Assembly (NCBI GenBank): GCA_030598425.1
Contig: JAUVPY010000180.1
Span: 1-6,094, forward strand
Length of the DNA: 6,094 nt
Source of the DNA: Anaerolineae bacterium
Lineage (GTDB): Bacteria > Chloroflexota > Anaerolineae > 4572-78 > NAK82
Direction: 5' to 3'
Shown: piece after piece, positions 1 to 6,094 of the stretch
Layout of the letters: the number at the start of each line of letters is the position of its first letter
How positions within the stretch are numbered: the first letter of the stretch is position 1
The notes under the pieces: model-generated
The model's database searches: none
Told to the model about the DNA's origin: nothing
Seen by the model: the letters and a program-made list of their open reading frames with translations, nothing else
Program-made: the position numbers and the translations under genes

Positions 1-17
1 AAGGGACGTGAACTGTT

Positions 18-103
18 CTACTGATCCGAACATATGAAACTAAACAAATTCGGGCTTCCATGGGGCCGCAAAAAAGTCTAGATAGTTATGTTCGGATCAG
101 TAG
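18..103. repeat. 86-bp inverted-repeat element, MITE-like or large hairpin
   Basis: Positions 18-34 (CTACTGATCCGAACATA) and 87-103 are perfect 17-bp reverse complements. The arms continue imperfectly inward (35-45 against 76-86, 6 of 11 matching), giving 28-bp arms with 23 matches and a 30-nt centre. If the element is taken as the 14-bp ends starting CTGATCC, each end is flanked by TA (19-20 and 101-102), the target duplication of IS630/Tc1-type elements. It contains no gene. It starts 21 nt past the last stop codon, so a transcript would fold it into a long hairpin. No T tract follows it in the direction of transcription, so it is not a standard intrinsic terminator. The repeat is certain; the MITE reading is an inference. 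Confidence 0.75.
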
Positions 104-124
104 GTCTCGCAGACTGGTGACTGC

Positions 125-346
125 TCAAGCTCGCGCCCCAGCCAATCCTACATCTTCCAGTATGACTTGCCTTAAGACCTTTGGATCGCCAAACCGTTTC
201 ATCGCATCCAAAATTTCGATTCCGGCCAGCCGCCCTTTGGTATCATAATCGGCTGCAATCCCCTCTGCCAGGTGTTCAGTTGTCACTGTAGTTTCCAAGA
301 ACTGGATGTAAAGGGCATCCACTTCTGCATCATAACTAATCTTCAT
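125..346 (-). CDS. DUF2283 family small protein
   Basis: A 73-residue protein of the DUF2283 family, small single-domain proteins of unknown function, widespread in bacteria and archaea. The N-terminal MKISYDAEVDALYIQF is the family hallmark (a YD-x-E-x-DALYI strand pair), followed by an acidic segment, YDTKGRLAGIEILDAM (34-49), which is the second typical hairpin and start of a helix. There is no signal peptide or membrane segment. The start is ATG, preceded by GGAGGAG at seven bases, a strong site, and the gene begins 19 nt after the nurA stop, so it is probably the last gene of the unit. Its base composition differs: by hand count about 106 of 222 bases are G or C (48%), against roughly 60% or more in rad50 and the dehydrogenase. 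Some DUF2283 genes lie next to small toxin-like genes, but no partner is visible here. The C-terminus (residues 60-73) is poorly family-like. Confidence 0.85.
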   Translation of the reverse strand: MKISYDAEVDALYIQFLETTVTTEHLAEGIAADYDTKGRLAGIEILDAMKRFGDPKVLRQVILEDVGLAGARA

Positions 347-353
347 CGTCTAG

Positions 354-360
354 CTCCTCC
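354..360 (-). promoter_or_regulatory. Ribosome binding site of the DUF2283 gene
   Basis: The minus strand carries GGAGGAG seven bases before ATG 346, the strongest Shine-Dalgarno in the window, inside the 19-nt gap after the nurA stop. It argues that this small gene is really translated. Confidence 0.7.
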
Positions 361-365
361 TCTCT

Positions 366-1556
366 TCACCGACGCGCGCGCTTGCTCAGCGCCTTGCGTG
401 AGTAGCGCAGCGTCAGCCCCTCTTTCTCCGCGAACTGCTGAAAGGTGGCGTAGAATCGCTCCCGGTCCTGCAGGCTAATGACGGCTACTGCGTCGGCGGT
501 CTCCAAGGCGTAGGGATAACCGTTGCCTACGATGCACTCGGCGCGCACCAGGTTTAGGACCCGCTCCAGCTCGACCTCGTCTTCCGCCAACCAGCGAGGG
601 AGCTCCAGGCGGGTGGGAGCGCCGCCAGCGGTGGTCTTAAGGTAGGTGAAACACACCTCGCGCGCTTGCGGGCCATATTCGGACAGCACCTTGTCGTCGC
701 GGGCGCAAACGTACACCTGGCTCCGCTCCCCCCAATCCATACGAGGACGCAGCAGAGCGCCGTCGCTCAGGCGAGGGGCAGGGGGCAGCCGGTTCAGGTA
801 GTACAACATGGTCACCAGGTCACGGGCGTAGCTGGTGTCCACGTAGCCAACTATGGGCACCTGCCTCGTTTTCGAGGCATGCAGCATCTCAGTAACGGCG
901 TTCACGTAAGCGCGGCGTAGGTTGGGTCGCATATGCTGGGCGAAGGAGACGACCAGCGAGCCGTCGAAGAAGCAAAGCGGGGCAGGTTCTGTGCCTCCCT
1001 GGGCTTCGATATATTGGACAATCGCCTGGCATTCCAGCTCGAAACGTCGGAAGTTGACGCGCCAATCGGGGAAGTCGCTTCCCCCTCTGTCGTCGGCCTC
1101 GTCTGCCAGCTCCTCGGGGGCCAGCACCTCGAACGTCAGGTCCTTGACGTATCCGCTGTCAGGCGCGTGAGGGTTCTCAAACCAGCCTATTTGCACCGCG
1201 CCGACGGGTACCGAGAAGTCACGGCTGGGGGGAATCTGCGAGCCATCCACGGCGAAGGTGGGGGTGTTGAGTAGTACCTCCTTAGCCCAGGCCCGGGCTT
1301 CCTCGTGGCTGGACCAATTCTCTCCGGCGCTGACCACCACATCCTGCAACTGGTCTTGCTCGGCGCTGGGTAGAGCGCCCGGCCACGCGATCTCCGCATC
1401 GTCAAACTTGGTTTCGATCTCCGCCCGGCTGAGAGCAGGCAGACGTTCCAGAGCCTCCCTATAATGCTTCAGGATATCGCTCAGTTCAACCTGGTAGCCA
1501 GAAAAACTCGCTTTTTTGGACTCCAGGGCAGCGATCACCTTGCTGCGAACTAGCAT
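366..1556 (-). CDS. nurA: NurA-domain DNA-end-processing nuclease
   Basis: A NurA-family nuclease with an RNase H-like fold. Archaeal members are Mn-dependent 5'-3' exonucleases and ssDNA endonucleases that act with the HerA hexameric translocase and Mre11-Rad50 in end resection. The chosen start is ATG 1556 (396 aa), because GGAG lies seven bases upstream; an in-frame TTG at 1577 would add seven residues but has no clear ribosome binding site. An N-terminal helical region (1-95) precedes the first acidic motif, FAVDGSQ, with D104. Further family-like blocks are the acidic helix FRRFELE (E173/E175), FFDGSL with D198, YVDTSYARDLV with D240, and the C-terminal GNGYPYALETADAVAVIS (about 344-361). 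D104 and D198, plus one of the helix glutamates, are probable metal ligands. At the end of the last motif archaeal relatives often have a histidine; here the position appears to be D355. The C-terminus is basic. No HerA gene is present in the window. I judge the family assignment strong and the exact activity inferred. Confidence 0.87.
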   Translation of the reverse strand: MLVRSKVIAALESKKASFSGYQVELSDILKHYREALERLPALSRAEIETKFDDAEIAWPGALPSAEQDQLQDVVVSAGENWSSHEEARAWAKEVLLNTPTFAVDGSQIPPSRDFSVPVGAVQIGWFENPHAPDSGYVKDLTFEVLAPEELADEADDRGGSDFPDWRVNFRRFELECQAIVQYIEAQGGTEPAPLCFFDGSLVVSFAQHMRPNLRRAYVNAVTEMLHASKTRQVPIVGYVDTSYARDLVTMLYYLNRLPPAPRLSDGALLRPRMDWGERSQVYVCARDDKVLSEYGPQAREVCFTYLKTTAGGAPTRLELPRWLAEDEVELERVLNLVRAECIVGNGYPYALETADAVAVISLQDRERFYATFQQFAEKEGLTLRYSRKALSKRARR

Positions 1557-1563
1557 GGGTTTA

Positions 1564-1569
1564 CTCCGT
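1564..1569 (-). promoter_or_regulatory. nurA ribosome binding site
   Basis: The minus strand reads ACGGAG seven bases before ATG 1556. It decides in favour of this ATG over the in-frame TTG at 1577, because the site would fall inside the longer reading frame and nothing comparable precedes the TTG. Confidence 0.65.
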
Positions 1570-1572
1570 TGA

Positions 1573-1607
1573 AACAAGTGATGCGCAACTCGTGATCCGT
1601 GATGCGT
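1573..1607. repeat. Degenerate 7-bp tandem repeats in the rad50-nurA gap
   Basis: Reading the plus strand in sevens from 1573 gives AACAAGT, GATGCGC, AACTCGT, GATCCGT and GATGCGT: five degenerate heptads with consensus near GATNCGT. The last two differ at one base and the first is the weakest. The array lies within the 89-nt gap between rad50 and nurA, the only gap in the unit longer than 19 nt. It resembles the short tandem heptad (STRR-like) repeats found in intergenic regions of some bacteria. No function can be read from it. Confidence 0.55.
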
Positions 1608-1645
1608 AAACTTCCTGTCAACACATTACCTATTGACCCATTCCT

Positions 1646-4354
1646 CTATTGTACCTCTACCTTACTCACTCCGTCTTCCTTGCGCACACGGACGACGTGG
1701 TGTGTCGCTCGCTCAAAGGTGTCGTCGTGGCTGATGACGAAGAGCTGGGAGAAGCCCTTGACCGAGAGAATCTGCTCGGCTAAGCCGTCGCGGCGGACGT
1801 CATCCAGATTTGACGTCGGCTCGTCGAAAAAGGCGACGTCGATGGCCGACAGCTCACGCAGAAGCGCCAACCGTATCGACAGAGCGGCCGCCATCTGCTC
1901 GCCCCCTGAGAGTTGCTGAAAACCTCGATCACGCCCACCCTTTTCAAGAACAATCTCATAATTGTCCTCCCAGCGCAGACGGCCGGTATGATCGGCCATC
2001 ACGTCCGCAAACAGGTGGGCAGCTTCCAGTGACACCTGCTGCACCAGACGGCGGGTGACGTACGGACCTGCCTGCCGGATGACTTCTCGGACGAACTCAG
2101 TCAGGTCGAGCACCCCTTGGTGCCTGGCCAGGGCGGCGCCCTCGTCAGCCAGCGCCTGCGCCAGGATCTCCAACTCGTTGATTTCGCTCTCGGTTTCCTT
2201 TGCCTGGCCTCGTAGCCCGCTTAGTTGGCCTTCCAACCTCGCGTACTCGGTCTGGAGTTCGACCTCACGTTGACGCGCAGCGGCGAAGGCGTCGGAATCA
2301 AAGCCAGCGGTCATTTTCTCGAAATGGTTCTGGGCTGAAACACGCTTGGCGTTATATTCAGCCTTTTGCTCTTGCAGCGTATTGGCTTGCTCACGGCGAT
2401 CGGACAGGGCAGCAGCGATCCTGGCGTTTTCCAAATAGCGGCGGTGTTCCTCTTCGTGCTGGTTGAGCGTGGCCCGTCCTTCAGCCAGACGCTGGTCCAG
2501 ATCGGCGTAAGGGGCCAGAGCCTTTTGGATCTCGGCCAGCGAAGCCTCCAGCGTGCCGGCGGCGTGGCGCTCCGCTTCCAGTTGCTCCTCGAGGCCAGCT
2601 CGCTGATCTGCTCGTTCGGCCAGGCGCTCATACTGGCGGCGTGGATCTCCCAGTTCGTCCAGCTTACGCCCCAGGTGGGCGACCTGGTCGCGGCTCTCTT
2701 TCAAGCGTTCGATTTCAGCGCGGGTGTTAGCCAGCTTGTCCTCCAGGCCGGCGATTTGCTCCAGCAATTCCTCTCTATCAGCCACACGGGGCAGACCACG
2801 CAGTTGTGCCTCCAGATCCTGGACCTCTCGCTCCAGTTTCGAACATGTCTCGGTCGCAGCGGCGATCTCTCCGCTCAGCGATTGATCTTGAGTCCCTAAC
2901 TCGTCCAGTTGTGCCCGGTTGCGTGCCAATAAGTCAGCTCGGTGCTGCGGGGGCAGCGGTTGTTCGCAGACAGGGCAATCGGGGGCTTCCGTCGTCTCGA
3001 GCATTTGGCTTTGCTCGGTCAGCCGGCTGATACCGGCCGCCAGCGCCGCCTGTTCTGACTTGAGGCCGGTTTGGGACTCACGCGTTTTTTCTAGCTGTGC
3101 TCGAGCCTGACGCGACTCCGTATCAACCCGGTCCGTCTCGACCAATCCTGCGTCGACAGTCTCCAGGCGACCCCTCAAGTCGGATAGTTGCCCCTGGCGT
3201 TCGCTTAACTGAGTCTCCGTCACATCCAGCAAACGCACCTGCTCCCTGGCGGATTCTAGAGCTGCCTCCCATTCCCCCTGCTGCTCGACCTGAGGCTGAA
3301 GCGCCTCTAGTTGCGCCTCGGCCTCTTGGATCTCCAGAAGGTTGGCCTCCAGCCCTTTCACCCGTTCCCCGGCCAGTTTGTGGGCTGTCTCTTGTGACGC
3401 TTGATCGTCTCGTAGCTTGTCACGTTCCCGGCGTTCCTCTTCCATTTCAGACAGGGCGACTTGCGCCCCCTCGTAGGCTTCGTGGCCAGGCCGGCTGGCC
3501 TTGACGGCCGCCTGGGCTCCCTCCGCCTCGGTCACTGCTTCTTCGGCCGTCGCCAACTGCCCCGCGAGTCCCTCCAGGCGGGTGGTCAGCATCTCGACCT
3601 GTTGCGTCAGGTCGTCCATCTCCTTTTTGGTCGCCTCCAACGCTTCCCGGCGAGCGATGGCCTCGTCCAGCTCAACCCGAAGTTCAGCCAGTTGGCTCTC
3701 GATCCGAGCCGTATCGGCGTCCAGAGCCTCAGCCCGCTCGCGGAGGCTCGGCAGCCGCTGGACTTGTGCCTCCAACGTAGCGATGGACTCTTTGTGGCTG
3801 GCGAGCTTGTCTTCCAGGTGACGCAGCGTCTCGCGCAGGGCTTTCCAGACTTGCTCGTATTCGTCCACCCGCAACAAGCGGTCGAAGAGCGGTTTGCGCT
3901 GCGACGCAGTTTGCAGAAAGGGGGCTGTCAGCAGGCCCTGCGGCACCCCCACGGCATCGCGAAAGAGGGCGGTCAGGTCGGCGGTTGGTTCCACACCCAG
4001 GTGTTCTCTCAACCAGTCGGCCACGTCGGCCTTGCTGCTGACGATCTTGGTGTCCAGCTCGGGGTCATAGACGTAGTAATCGGAGCTCCCCCCACAGCGG
4101 CGCACTACCTGGTATTCGCGCCCGTCTTGATTCGACACGAAGTTGACGGCGGCTGTCGCCGTTTTCTCCCCTTCGCGAACAAAATCGGCCTGAGTGTAGG
4201 GCAGGTAATCGAAGAGGGTGAAACCAATGGCCTCAAGCAGGGTGCTTTTGCCAGCACCGTTCTCGCCGCAGATGGCGTTAGTCCCGGCGGTAAAGGTGAC
4301 GACGTTGTCGCTGTAGCTCTTGATGTTCTGCAATTCAATACGGGTGATGCGCAC
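1646..4354 (-). CDS. sbcC: Rad50/SbcC-type SMC-like ATPase with zinc hook
   Basis: The ATPase subunit that partners Mre11/SbcD. ATP binding closes two Rad50 heads on DNA and controls access of the nuclease to the end. The 902 residues form the classic palindromic layout: N-terminal ATPase lobe (1-175) with Walker A GENGAGKST (30-38) and Q-loop Q139; a long heptad-rich, Glu/Gln/Ala/Leu-rich coiled coil out (about 180-455); zinc hook CPVC (460-463) almost exactly at the midpoint; the returning coil (about 475-740); then the C-terminal lobe with signature LSGGEQ (815-820), Walker B ending in DE (844-845), D-loop SNLDD (848-852) and switch histidine H876 in ISHDD. All motifs are intact. The length is nearer archaeal Rad50 (about 880) than E. 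coli SbcC (about 1048). The start is GTG at 4354, preceded by GAGGA at six bases; the next residues, RITRIELQNIKSY, are the usual Rad50 N-terminal strand. It begins 9 nt after the dehydrogenase stop, implying translational coupling. The TAG stop is followed by the unit's longest gap. Confidence 0.95.
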   Translation of the reverse strand: MRITRIELQNIKSYSDNVVTFTAGTNAICGENGAGKSTLLEAIGFTLFDYLPYTQADFVREGEKTATAAVNFVSNQDGREYQVVRRCGGSSDYYVYDPELDTKIVSSKADVADWLREHLGVEPTADLTALFRDAVGVPQGLLTAPFLQTASQRKPLFDRLLRVDEYEQVWKALRETLRHLEDKLASHKESIATLEAQVQRLPSLRERAEALDADTARIESQLAELRVELDEAIARREALEATKKEMDDLTQQVEMLTTRLEGLAGQLATAEEAVTEAEGAQAAVKASRPGHEAYEGAQVALSEMEEERRERDKLRDDQASQETAHKLAGERVKGLEANLLEIQEAEAQLEALQPQVEQQGEWEAALESAREQVRLLDVTETQLSERQGQLSDLRGRLETVDAGLVETDRVDTESRQARAQLEKTRESQTGLKSEQAALAAGISRLTEQSQMLETTEAPDCPVCEQPLPPQHRADLLARNRAQLDELGTQDQSLSGEIAAATETCSKLEREVQDLEAQLRGLPRVADREELLEQIAGLEDKLANTRAEIERLKESRDQVAHLGRKLDELGDPRRQYERLAERADQRAGLEEQLEAERHAAGTLEASLAEIQKALAPYADLDQRLAEGRATLNQHEEEHRRYLENARIAAALSDRREQANTLQEQKAEYNAKRVSAQNHFEKMTAGFDSDAFAAARQREVELQTEYARLEGQLSGLRGQAKETESEINELEILAQALADEGAALARHQGVLDLTEFVREVIRQAGPYVTRRLVQQVSLEAAHLFADVMADHTGRLRWEDNYEIVLEKGGRDRGFQQLSGGEQMAAALSIRLALLRELSAIDVAFFDEPTSNLDDVRRDGLAEQILSVKGFSQLFVISHDDTFERATHHVVRVRKEDGVSKVEVQ

Positions 4355-4360
4355 GGAAAA

Positions 4361-4366
4361 TCCTCA
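4361..4366 (-). promoter_or_regulatory. rad50 ribosome binding site overlapping the dehydrogenase stop codon
   Basis: On the minus strand the sequence TGAGGA combines the TGA stop of the dehydrogenase with the GAGGA Shine-Dalgarno of rad50, six bases before its GTG start. A ribosome ending the dehydrogenase would sit directly on the rad50 initiation site, so rad50 output is probably coupled to dehydrogenase translation. The site also supports the GTG at 4354 as the true start. Confidence 0.75.
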
Positions 4367-5434
4367 ATTTCCTTTGGCCTCAAGGTTCTGAATAATGCGG
4401 TCGGTCATCTGGCGCGTGCTCAACTGCCCTCCCAAGTCGGGTGTGCCTACCCGTTGACTCAAGGTCGCCTCCACCGCCTGGCGAACACGGTCAGCCGCCG
4501 CATTAAGTCCCAGCCACTCCAGCATCATCGCCCCGCTCAGAATGGCGGCAACCGGGTTGGCGATGCCCTGGCCGGCGATGTCTGGTGCCGAGCCATGCAC
4601 CGGCTCGAACATGGATGGGTATTCCCGCTCGGGATTGAGATTGGCGCTCGGCGCCAGGCCGAGCCCCCCGCCAATGATCCCACCCAGGTCAGACAAAATA
4701 TCCCCAAATAGATTCGACCCGACGACCACGTCGAAACGCTCCGGCCAGCGCACAAAGTTCATCGTAGCCGCATCTACGTGTTGCTTATCCGCCTTGACCG
4801 AAGGGTACCCCTCTCGCACCTCCTCCAATATTTCATCCCAAAGCACAAACCCATATCTTTGGGCGTTTGATTTGGTGATCAGGGTCAGTTGCTGGCGGCG
4901 GGTCATCGCCAGCTCGAAACCGAAACGTAAAATACGCTCAATGCCGCGTCGAGTATGAACCGCGGTCTGCAGCGCGAACTCCTCGGGCTCACCCACCTTA
5001 AACCTGCCCCCGCAATACACGTATTCCCCCTCCGAATTCTCCCTGACCACGACCAGGTCGACCTCTGAAGAGCCCTCAACCGCCAGCGGAGAGCGCACAC
5101 CCGGGAAGAGACGGGCGGGTCGGACGCAAGCGTATTGATCAAAACTCTGGCGTGTTCGAACCAACGGCTCGAGGGTGATGTGATCTGGGATACGATCGGG
5201 GGCGCCTAATGCTCCCAGAAAAATGGCGTCGAAGGGGCGTAAGATATCAAGAAAATCCGGGGGGGCGACGCGACCGTTCTCAGCGTAGTAGTCCGCGCCC
5301 CACGGTAAGTGGGTTATGTTTAGGGCGAAGCCACCCAATTGCGCCCGGACCGTCTCCAGCACGCGAACCGCCTCATCAGTGACCTCAGGTCCGATGCCAT
5401 CCCCAGGATAGACTGCGATCTCGTAGGTCTGCAC
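4364..5434 (-). CDS. NAD-dependent isocitrate/isopropylmalate-family dehydrogenase, closest to tartrate/D-malate dehydrogenase
   Basis: A cytoplasmic beta-decarboxylating dehydrogenase that oxidises a 2-hydroxy acid using a divalent metal. It is 356 residues long, close to E. coli DmlA (about 361). Visible landmarks are GDGIG (11-15); the PDHI segment (83-86), typical of the tartrate/D-malate (TtuC/DmlA) branch; substrate-binding arginines R95, R105 and R131; the RENSEGEY block with the catalytic tyrosine Y138; catalytic K188 in TKSN; metal ligands D221, D245 and D249; and the cofactor loop EPVHGSAPDIAG with D285-I286, the arrangement that favours NAD over NADP. No key residue is missing, so it should be an active enzyme. 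The start is GTG at 5434, with GGAGG five bases upstream. Its TGA stop lies within the rad50 ribosome binding site. The family is certain; the substrate (tartrate, D-malate, 3-isopropylmalate or another) is inferred only from resemblance. No leu, tartrate or TCA-cycle genes surround it, and its place between mre11 and rad50 is unexplained. Confidence 0.92.
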   Translation of the reverse strand: MQTYEIAVYPGDGIGPEVTDEAVRVLETVRAQLGGFALNITHLPWGADYYAENGRVAPPDFLDILRPFDAIFLGALGAPDRIPDHITLEPLVRTRQSFDQYACVRPARLFPGVRSPLAVEGSSEVDLVVVRENSEGEYVYCGGRFKVGEPEEFALQTAVHTRRGIERILRFGFELAMTRRQQLTLITKSNAQRYGFVLWDEILEEVREGYPSVKADKQHVDAATMNFVRWPERFDVVVGSNLFGDILSDLGGIIGGGLGLAPSANLNPEREYPSMFEPVHGSAPDIAGQGIANPVAAILSGAMMLEWLGLNAAADRVRQAVEATLSQRVGTPDLGGQLSTRQMTDRIIQNLEAKGN

Positions 5435-5439
5435 TGAAT

Positions 5440-5444
5440 CCTCC
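5440..5444 (-). promoter_or_regulatory. Ribosome binding site of the dehydrogenase gene
   Basis: The minus strand carries GGAGG five bases before GTG 5434, in the 18-nt gap after the mre11 stop. It fixes the GTG as start; the residues that follow run directly into the GDGIG motif at the spacing normal for the family. Confidence 0.7.
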
Positions 5445-5452
5445 GTGGTTTT

Positions 5453-6094
5453 TTAAGTCGATTTCATCTCGGTGTCGATCGGCCGGCGGTTTGACTCCAG
5501 ATAGTCCAAAATCCCCTCCGGTGAGGTGCCTTCCAGCGTCATCTGTTTCACATTGAGGATAACCTCGGCCCAGTCAGCCGCCTCCGGGCGGTAGCGGGCG
5601 TCGCGTTCCACCAAGTCCCTTATGACCTCACGTTCCAGTTCGGCGCGGGATTTGGACTCATCACCGCTGACTTCGTATTCGGTGGGCACGGTACGATTGT
5701 TGATCCGAACTACCAGCGGATCAAAAGCCTCTTTGACGATGATGTCCAAGCGCTTCGCGTCCAGCTCGTGGCGATCAAAGGGAAGCACTCCCTCAAGCGC
5801 CAATTCAACCACCGGCTGGAGGCGACCAGATCGCTGTGTGGCTTCCCCTTTGACATATTCCTCGGCGGCAGCGTAGAGAGCCTCGGGGCTCTCATACGTG
5901 TCCACGCTCAGTAACAGGCGGACGAAAGGACGGCGTGGGTTGCGGACCAGGCGCGCCTCGTGTTTCAATGGTTGCCCTGTGTCCACCTCCACCAGATAGT
6001 AGCCTCGATCCGACCAGGCGGTTTCGTCCGTGCTACAGGTTTCCGGGGAGCCGGGATTATAGATCCAATCCTCTCGCTCGAAGGGTTTGTGGAT
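5453..6094 (-). CDS. sbcD: Mre11/SbcD-type DNA repair exonuclease, C-terminal part (5' end outside window)
   Basis: The nuclease subunit of the Mre11-Rad50 (SbcCD) complex, a Mn-dependent 3'-5' exonuclease and endonuclease acting on DNA ends and hairpins. The reading frame stays open to the window edge, so 213 C-terminal residues are seen and the gene starts beyond 6094. An internal GTG at 5992 could be mistaken for a start, but the 34 residues before it are clearly coding and family-like. The fragment opens with IHKP, matching the end of the GH-x-H metal-binding motif of calcineurin-like phosphoesterases, and continues through NPGSPE (fragment residues 13-18) to GYYLVEVD (31-38), the strand after the catalytic domain in Mre11/SbcD. 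The remainder is an alpha/beta capping region and a charged, helical tail (about 150-213), where archaeal Mre11 binds the base of the Rad50 coiled coil. The rad50 gene lies two genes downstream, supporting the call. The metallophosphoesterase motifs I-III are outside the window and unchecked. The stop is TAA, 18 nt before the next gene. Confidence 0.88.
   Translation of the reverse strand: MHKPFEREDWIYNPGSPETCSTDETAWSDRGYYLVEVDTGQPLKHEARLVRNPRRPFVRLLLSVDTYESPEALYAAAEEYVKGEATQRSGRLQPVVELALEGVLPFDRHELDAKRLDIIVKEAFDPLVVRINNRTVPTEYEVSGDESKSRAELEREVIRDLVERDARYRPEAADWAEVILNVKQMTLEGTSPEGILDYLESNRRPIDTEMKST

Noticed and set aside
78..83. Short palindromes (TCTAGA here, CCATGG at 58-63) as operator sites
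   Set aside because: Six-base palindromes occur often by chance and neither sits near a start codon or promoter.
18..103. An intrinsic terminator for the operon
   Set aside because: The 17-bp stem has a loop of more than 50 nt (30 nt with weak extension), and no T run follows it in the minus-strand direction; the only T6 (70-75) lies inside the loop.
1590..1621. A promoter for nurA, based on a perfect TTGACA on the minus strand (1621 to 1616)
   Set aside because: At 16-18 bp spacing the candidate -10 hexamers (such as GGATCA) fit TATAAT poorly, and the region is occupied by the heptad repeats. One consensus hexamer alone is not enough.
3461..4711. A 416-codon open frame on the plus strand, opposite rad50 and the dehydrogenase gene
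   Set aside because: It is antisense to two unmistakable genes with complete motif sets, crosses their junction, and its translation shows no recognisable domain. Long antisense frames are expected opposite GC-rich coding DNA.
5453..5992. A stand-alone 179-residue gene starting at GTG 5992
   Set aside because: The same frame is open to the window edge and the upstream residues (IHKP, NPGSPE, GYYLVEVD) are conserved Mre11/SbcD segments, so the GTG is internal.

Overview
The window carries five tandem genes, all on the minus strand, so transcription runs from the high-coordinate end to the low one. In transcription order they are: the C-terminal part of a Mre11/SbcD nuclease (cut by the window edge at 6094), a complete isocitrate/isopropylmalate-type dehydrogenase closest to tartrate/D-malate dehydrogenases, a complete 902-residue Rad50/SbcC ATPase with a central CPVC zinc hook, a NurA-domain nuclease, and a 73-residue DUF2283 protein. 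Gaps are 18, 9, 89 and 19 nt. Each of the four starts inside the window has a recognisable Shine-Dalgarno sequence, so this looks like one polycistronic unit whose promoter lies beyond 6094.

Three of the five products belong to one job, processing of DNA ends. Mre11 and Rad50 form the ATP-regulated nuclease complex that opens and trims broken or hairpin ends. NurA is a 5'-3' nuclease that in archaea works with the HerA translocase and with Mre11-Rad50 to make 3' single-stranded tails for recombination. No HerA gene is visible; it could lie outside the window. The dehydrogenase sits between mre11 and rad50 with its stop codon inside the rad50 ribosome binding site. It has an intact active site but no obvious link to DNA repair, and it is the oddest part of the layout.

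Two non-coding structures stand out. An 86-bp element with perfect 17-bp inverted ends lies just past the last gene (18-103). A run of degenerate 7-bp tandem repeats lies in the only sizeable intergenic gap, between rad50 and nurA. The low-coordinate end (about 1-350) is visibly more AT-rich than the rest.

The organism is probably a GC-rich bacterium (about 60% G+C in the large genes) using GTG as well as ATG starts. A NurA/Mre11/Rad50 set of archaeal style together with heptad intergenic repeats would suit Chloroflexota, but this is a guess from gene content and style, not a demonstrated assignment.
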